Shown here piece by piece: positions 8,292 to 11,044 of a DNA stretch of 11,044 nt. The notes under the pieces are model-generated. The model ran no database searches, had not been told where the DNA came from, and worked only from the letters and a program-made list of their open reading frames with translations. Source of the stretch: an uncultured Micrococcales bacterium. GTDB lineage: Bacteria > Actinomycetota > Actinomycetes > Actinomycetales > Microbacteriaceae. The DNA is taken from positions 1-11,044 of the forward strand of contig CAIJJH010000039.1 of the NCBI GenBank assembly GCA_903820955.1. Reading direction: 5' to 3'. Every line of letters begins with the position of its first letter. Position 1 is the stretch's first letter. Both the position numbers and the translations under genes were made by a program.

Positions 8292-9806
8292 ATGTCAGAC
8301 CAGGAATTTGAGTTCGATGAGCCCGTCGAGCCGACTTTTGTCGCCCGCCTAGCGGATCTAAGTGACGACGTCGAAGAGGACGAACGCGCTCGCGCACTGC
8401 GCGCAGGCCTTGACGACTACGAACTTGAAGAAGAGGACCTAGCGGTTCTCACCGGCGAACTAGTGGCCGAGGGTGGCCCGACCTACCTTCCGGCACTTCC
8501 AGTGCTTGCAATCGTCGGTAGACCAAATGTTGGCAAATCGGCACTGGTTAACCGAATTCTCGGACGCCGCGAGGCCGTCGTAGAAGACAAGCCGGGCGTC
8601 ACCCGCGACCGCGTTTCTTATAAGGCCGAATGGAACGGTCGTAAGTTCACCGTCGTTGACACCGGAGGCTGGGAGCCAAACGCAAAGGGTATCGACGCCT
8701 CGGTAGCACTTCAAGCCGAGATCGCCGTCGAACTAGCCGACGCAGTTTTGTTTGTCGTAGACGCCATGGTTGGCGCTACCTCCACCGACGAGCGCGTGGT
8801 CAAGATGCTACGCGCCAGCGGAAAACCGGTAATTCTCGCCGGCAACAAGATCGATGATGCCCGCCAGGAACCCGAAGTAGCCGGTCTCTGGTCTCTGGGT
8901 CTCGGCGAGCCAATGCCGGTTTCCGCACTTCACGGTCGCGGTGTCGCTGACATGCTCGATGCCTGCATGAAGGTGCTACCGGCAGTTTCTGCGGTTGCCA
9001 AAGAAGAATTTGGCGGCCCTCGTCGCGTTGCTCTAATCGGCCGACCAAACGTCGGCAAGTCGAGCCTGCTCAACAAAGCCGTTGGTTCCGAGCGTGCCGT
9101 GGTCAACGATCTAGCCGGCACTACTCGCGACCCAATCGACGAGCAGGTCGATCTAGGCGGCAAGGTTTGGCGCTTCGTCGACACCGCAGGTATTCGCCGC
9201 CGCGTTCACCTTCAGCAGGGCGCTGACTTCTACGCTTCACTTCGCACCGCGGCCGCTCTCGAGCGGGCCGAAGTCGCCGTTGTGCTTTTCGATGTCACCG
9301 CGTCTATCAGCGAGGCGGATATTCGCATTGTTGACATGGTTCTCGAATCCGGTCGCTCGCTCGTCCTAGCCTTCAACAAGTGGGATCAACTCGAAGACGA
9401 ACGACGTCGCTACCTCGAGCGTGAGATTGAGCAAGACCTCGCGCACGTTGACTGGGCGCCAAGAGTCAACATCTCGGCCAAGACCGGCAGACACCTCGAG
9501 AAGCTAGTACCCGCTCTAGAAGTCGCTCTTGACTCTTGGGATCAGCGCATTCCGACCGGAAAATTCAACGCGTTCCTGCAGGAGCTTTCGATGGAGAACC
9601 CGCACCCGGTGCGCGGAGGCAAGCAGCCGAGAATCCTGTTCGGCACCCAGGCCTCGGTTCGCCCGCCGAAGTTCGTTTTGTTCACCACCGGATTCCTCGA
9701 AGAGGGCTACCGGCGTTTCATCACTCGCAGACTTCGCGAGACCTACGGTTTCGAAGGAACCCCGGTCGAAATCGGTATGCGCGTGCGCGAAAAGCGCAAG
9801 CGCTAA
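8292..9806 (+). CDS. der: Ribosome assembly GTPase Der (EngA)
   Basis: 504 aa tandem GTPase needed for late 50S ribosomal subunit maturation. Domain 1: G1 GRPNVGKS (76-83), G3 DTGG (123-126), G4 NKID (185-188). Domain 2: G1 GRPNVGKS (250-257), G3 DTAG (297-300), G4 NKWD (362-365), with a typical NISAKTGR G5 region. A C-terminal KH-like domain (about 419-504) contains [11 protein letters not shown] and [18 protein letters not shown] and ends in a basic KRKR tail. An N-terminal extension of about 70 residues, strongly acidic in two clusters (2-14 and 25-60), precedes the first G domain; such extensions are usual in actinobacterial Der and absent from E. coli Der. The start is ATG 8292, 13 nt after cmk, supported by TAAGGA; TTG 8271 is the alternative. 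Probably the last protein gene of the cmk-der transcript. Confidence 0.97.
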   Translation: MSDQEFEFDEPVEPTFVARLADLSDDVEEDERARALRAGLDDYELEEEDLAVLTGELVAEGGPTYLPALPVLAIVGRPNVGKSALVNRILGRREAVVEDKPGVTRDRVSYKAEWNGRKFTVVDTGGWEPNAKGIDASVALQAEIAVELADAVLFVVDAMVGATSTDERVVKMLRASGKPVILAGNKIDDARQEPEVAGLWSLGLGEPMPVSALHGRGVADMLDACMKVLPAVSAVAKEEFGGPRRVALIGRPNVGKSSLLNKAVGSERAVVNDLAGTTRDPIDEQVDLGGKVWRFVDTAGIRRRVHLQQGADFYASLRTAAALERAEVAVVLFDVTASISEADIRIVDMVLESGRSLVLAFNKWDQLEDERRRYLEREIEQDLAHVDWAPRVNISAKTGRHLEKLVPALEVALDSWDQRIPTGKFNAFLQELSMENPHPVRGGKQPRILFGTQASVRPPKFVLFTTGFLEEGYRRFITRRLRETYGFEGTPVEIGMRVREKRKR

Positions 9807-9809
9807 ACT
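9804..9809 (+). promoter_or_regulatory. Possible -10 box for tRNA-Pro
   Basis: TAAACT overlaps the der stop codon and fits TAnnnT. A start about 7 nt downstream would give a pre-tRNA leader of about 14 nt beginning near the hairpin at 9817. No -35 match was found, so read-through from der is equally possible. Confidence 0.25.
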
Positions 9810-9816
9810 TGTGTTT

Positions 9817-9835
9817 GCCCGTGAGGGTAACGGGC
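9817..9835 (+). other. Potential hairpin between the tRNA-Pro leader and its 5' acceptor strand
   Basis: GCCCGT (9817-9822) is the reverse complement of ACGGGC (9830-9835), with a 7-nt loop. The right arm contains bases 1-5 of the tRNA, so this helix competes with the acceptor stem. The left arm shares GCCCG with the tRNA 3' acceptor strand (9899-9903). There is no T-run, so it does not look like a terminator. Confidence 0.5.
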
Positions 9836-9907
9836 TATAGCGCAGCTTGGTAGCGCACTTGTCTGGGGGACAAGGGGTCGTGGGTTCAAATCCCGCTAGC
9901 CCGACCA
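9831..9907 (+). tRNA. tRNA-Pro (anticodon GGG)
   Basis: 77 nt cloverleaf with encoded CCA. Acceptor stem CGGGCTA (9831-9837) with TAGCCCG (9897-9903), all 7 pairs; discriminator A 9904; CCA 9905-9907. D stem GCGC (9840-9843) with GCGC (9853-9856), loop AGCTTGGTA. Anticodon stem CTTGT (9858-9862) with ACAAG (9870-9874), loop CTGGGGG with anticodon GGG at 9865-9867. Five-base variable region (9875-9879). T stem GTGGG (9880-9884) with CCCGC (9892-9896), including one T-G pair, loop TTCAAAT. It reads the CCC and CCU proline codons. It lies 24 nt after der and 18 nt before the next gene. The C1-G72 pair and A73 are proline-tRNA traits in bacteria. No duplicated 3' end or integrase suggests that this copy has been used as an attachment site. 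Confidence 0.98.
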
Positions 9908-9912
9908 GGGCA

Positions 9913-9918
9913 TAAACT
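9913..9918 (+). promoter_or_regulatory. Candidate -10 box for a leaderless phosphatidyltransferase gene
   Basis: TAAACT lies in the 18-nt gap after tRNA-Pro, 7 nt before ATG 9926, the spacing expected if transcription starts at the start codon. Only AGG at 9921-9923, 2 nt from the ATG, resembles a ribosome binding site, and it is too close to work well. No -35 was recognised. The same hexamer occurs at the der stop. Confidence 0.4.
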
Positions 9919-9925
9919 TTAGGTT

Positions 9926-10522
9926 ATGCAGAGTTCGTCAAATTCGAGACCCGAGTGGCTGAACCTGCCGAATGCGCTGAGTTTTCTGCGCATCCTTTTG
10001 GTGCCGGTCTTTCTCTGGCTAATTGTCTCGAACCACACCTTTATCGCGATCGGCGTCCTAGCTTTTTCTAGTGCGACGGACTTTCTAGACGGCTATTTGG
10101 CTAGGCGCTGGAACCAGCAGACTCGTCTCGGCCAACTGCTTGACCCGGCTGCCGACCGACTCTACATCTTCGCGACACTTCTTGGGCTGACTCTTGTGAA
10201 CTACGTGCCGGCCTGGCTGTTTTGGGTGATTCTCGCTCGCGAGCTAGTTCTGATTCCAACCATGCCGATGCTCGCCGCCAAGGGCTACGGCCCGCTACCG
10301 GTGCACTTCTTGGGCAAGGCCGGAACCTTCTGCCTGCTCTACGCGTTTCCGCTTCTCCTCATCGCTAAGGTTTTTGCCTCGATCGAAAACGTGGTTTTGC
10401 CGCTCGCCTGGGCCTTCGCCATCTGGGGTGTCGGCCTCTATTGGTGGTCTGGCGTGCTCTACTACCAACAGGTTTTTTCAGTGATTAAACCCTCTGCAAA
10501 AACCACTAGGCTTGGCACTTAA
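9926..10522 (+). CDS. CDP-alcohol phosphatidyltransferase (PgsA2-like; PG-phosphate or cardiolipin synthase)
   Basis: 198 aa integral membrane enzyme that moves a phosphatidyl group from CDP-diacylglycerol to an alcohol acceptor. The family signature D-x2-DG-x2-AR-x8-G-x3-D-x3-D is complete, from Asp52 through Asp55, Gly56, Ala59, Arg60, Gly69 and Asp73 to Asp77; the aspartates bind metal and the last is the likely base. About six hydrophobic segments are visible (near 20-34, 37-51, 80-95, 96-112, 130-149, 156-181), as expected. The acceptor cannot be read from sequence: glycerol-3-phosphate (PgsA) and phosphatidylglycerol (actinobacterial-type cardiolipin synthase) are both plausible. Position near garA matches M. 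tuberculosis pgsA2 (Rv1822). It may be transcribed leaderless from the box at 9913. The stop TAA 10520-10522 overlaps the garA ribosome binding site. Confidence 0.92.
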   Translation: MQSSSNSRPEWLNLPNALSFLRILLVPVFLWLIVSNHTFIAIGVLAFSSATDFLDGYLARRWNQQTRLGQLLDPAADRLYIFATLLGLTLVNYVPAWLFWVILARELVLIPTMPMLAAKGYGPLPVHFLGKAGTFCLLYAFPLLLIAKVFASIENVVLPLAWAFAIWGVGLYWWSGVLYYQQVFSVIKPSAKTTRLGT

Positions 10523-10531
10523 AGGAGCGTC

Positions 10532-10948
10532 ATGTCAGACAAATTCAACGAACCCACACAGCGGTTTCCTGACGACCTAATCACCAATCCTCAAGACGGC
10601 CTAGACGCCGAAGAGGTTGCAGCGATCAGCGCCCTTCCAAGTGGCTCGGCACTTCTCGTGGTGAAGCGCGGCGCTGCCGACGGCTCACGTTTTCTTCTCG
10701 ACATTGATCTGAGCAAGGCCGGCCGCCACCCAAACGCAGACGTATTTCTTGACGACGTTACCGTTTCACGCAAGCATGCAGAATTCGTTCGCGAGGGCCG
10801 CAGCTTTGAAGTTCGCGATCAGGCTTCACTCAATGGCACTTACCTCAACGGAGTAAGAATCGACTCTGCCGCCTTGAGTAATGGTGACGAGGTTCAAATC
10901 GGCAAGTTCAAGCTGACCTTCTACTCTTCACCAGCAGACAAGCACTAA
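10532..10948 (+). CDS. garA: FHA-domain phospho-switch protein GarA/OdhI
   Basis: 138 aa. In Mycobacterium and Corynebacterium this small FHA protein inhibits 2-oxoglutarate dehydrogenase and acts on glutamate metabolism; Ser/Thr kinases switch it off by phosphorylating an N-terminal ETTS motif that then binds its own FHA domain. Here the FHA domain (about 39-132) is very close to M. tuberculosis GarA, including SALLVVKRG, Arg65 (AGRHP), FLDDVTVSR with Ser79, His82 (KHAEF) and Asn101 (SLNGTY), so phosphothreonine binding should be intact. The N-terminal tail is short, and the motif position reads E7-P8-T9-Q10, followed by RFPDDL where the mycobacterial protein has VFRADF; only one Thr remains. 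AAAGGAG (10521-10527), 4 nt before ATG 10532, is a strong ribosome binding site. The next gene, ftsR-like, starts 2 nt after the stop, as at the Rv1827-Rv1828 locus. Confidence 0.94.
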   Translation: MSDKFNEPTQRFPDDLITNPQDGLDAEEVAAISALPSGSALLVVKRGAADGSRFLLDIDLSKAGRHPNADVFLDDVTVSRKHAEFVREGRSFEVRDQASLNGTYLNGVRIDSAALSNGDEVQIGKFKLTFYSSPADKH

Positions 10949-10950
10949 GC

Positions 10951-11044
10951 ATGACCGAAGCGACCACAACCCCGATTTCAGCTGCGAGGGCAGGGCGACT
11001 CTACTCGATTGGTCAGGTGCACATCGCGCTGAAGGACGAGTTCA
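10951..11044 (+). CDS. ftsR: MerR-family regulator, FtsR-like, 5' end only
   Basis: Only 31 codons are in the window. After a short Thr/Ala-rich tail, the segment LYSIGQVHIALKDEF matches the beginning of the MerR-type helix-turn-helix of the regulator that follows garA in Actinobacteria (FtsR, Cg1631 of Corynebacterium glutamicum; Rv1828), where it activates ftsZ expression. ATG 10951 lies 2 nt after the garA stop and has no clear ribosome binding site, so coupling to garA translation is likely. Name and function rest on the short motif plus conserved position; the wing, dimer helix and effector region are outside the window. Confidence 0.72.
   Translation, partial: MTEATTTPISAARAGRLYSIGQVHIALKDEF

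Noticed and set aside
9831..9907. tRNA-Pro as an occupied integration site
   Set aside because: There is no integrase beside it, no second copy of the tRNA 3' end in the window, and core genes lie on both sides.

Overview
The window is an ordinary but very compact piece of an actinobacterial chromosome. The gene order (recN, pyrG, Nudix, xerD, parA, scpA, scpB, rluB, aroH, cmk, der, tRNA-Pro, CDP-alcohol phosphatidyltransferase, garA, ftsR) and features such as a GarA-type FHA protein, a MerR-type FtsR start and an acidic N-terminal extension on Der point to Actinomycetota. The moderate GC content by eye, the very short gaps and the reduced junctions suggest a small-genome member of Micrococcales, possibly a Microbacteriaceae relative of the planktonic freshwater or marine lineages. 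That family-level placement is an inference. All genes are on the + strand and both ends cut through a gene.

Layout: (1) 1-1125, the 3' two thirds of recN. (2) 1140-4301, pyrG, an ADP-ribose-pyrophosphatase-like Nudix gene and xerD, joined by overlaps of 8 and 1 nt. (3) 4342-8278, a run of overlapping genes parA-scpA-scpB-rluB-aroH-cmk, preceded by a 40-nt gap with a good ribosome binding site. (4) 8292-9806, der, 13 nt after cmk. (5) 9831-9907, tRNA-Pro(GGG) with encoded CCA. (6) 9926-11044, a membrane CDP-alcohol phosphatidyltransferase, garA, and the first 31 codons of a MerR-type regulator. No stretch longer than 40 nt is free of genes.

How it fits together: XerD (dimer resolution), a ParA-type ATPase, and the ScpA/ScpB partners of SMC form a chromosome-maintenance block, with the SMC-like repair protein RecN nearby. 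PyrG (UTP to CTP) and Cmk (CMP to CDP) serve cytidine nucleotide supply, and Cmk sits beside two RNA/ribosome factors (RluB, Der). AroH is the odd metabolic member. GarA would be a phospho-switch on 2-oxoglutarate/glutamate metabolism, and FtsR a regulator of division genes.

I found no new multi-gene system, mobile element, CRISPR array or defence island. The points most worth checking are small: a GarA N-terminus with only one Thr in the kinase-target motif, apparent loss of the genes that flank recN/pyrG, aroH/cmk and pgsA/garA in other Actinobacteria, two likely leaderless starts (pyrG, pgsA), and a tRNA-Pro leader that can pair with its own acceptor strand.
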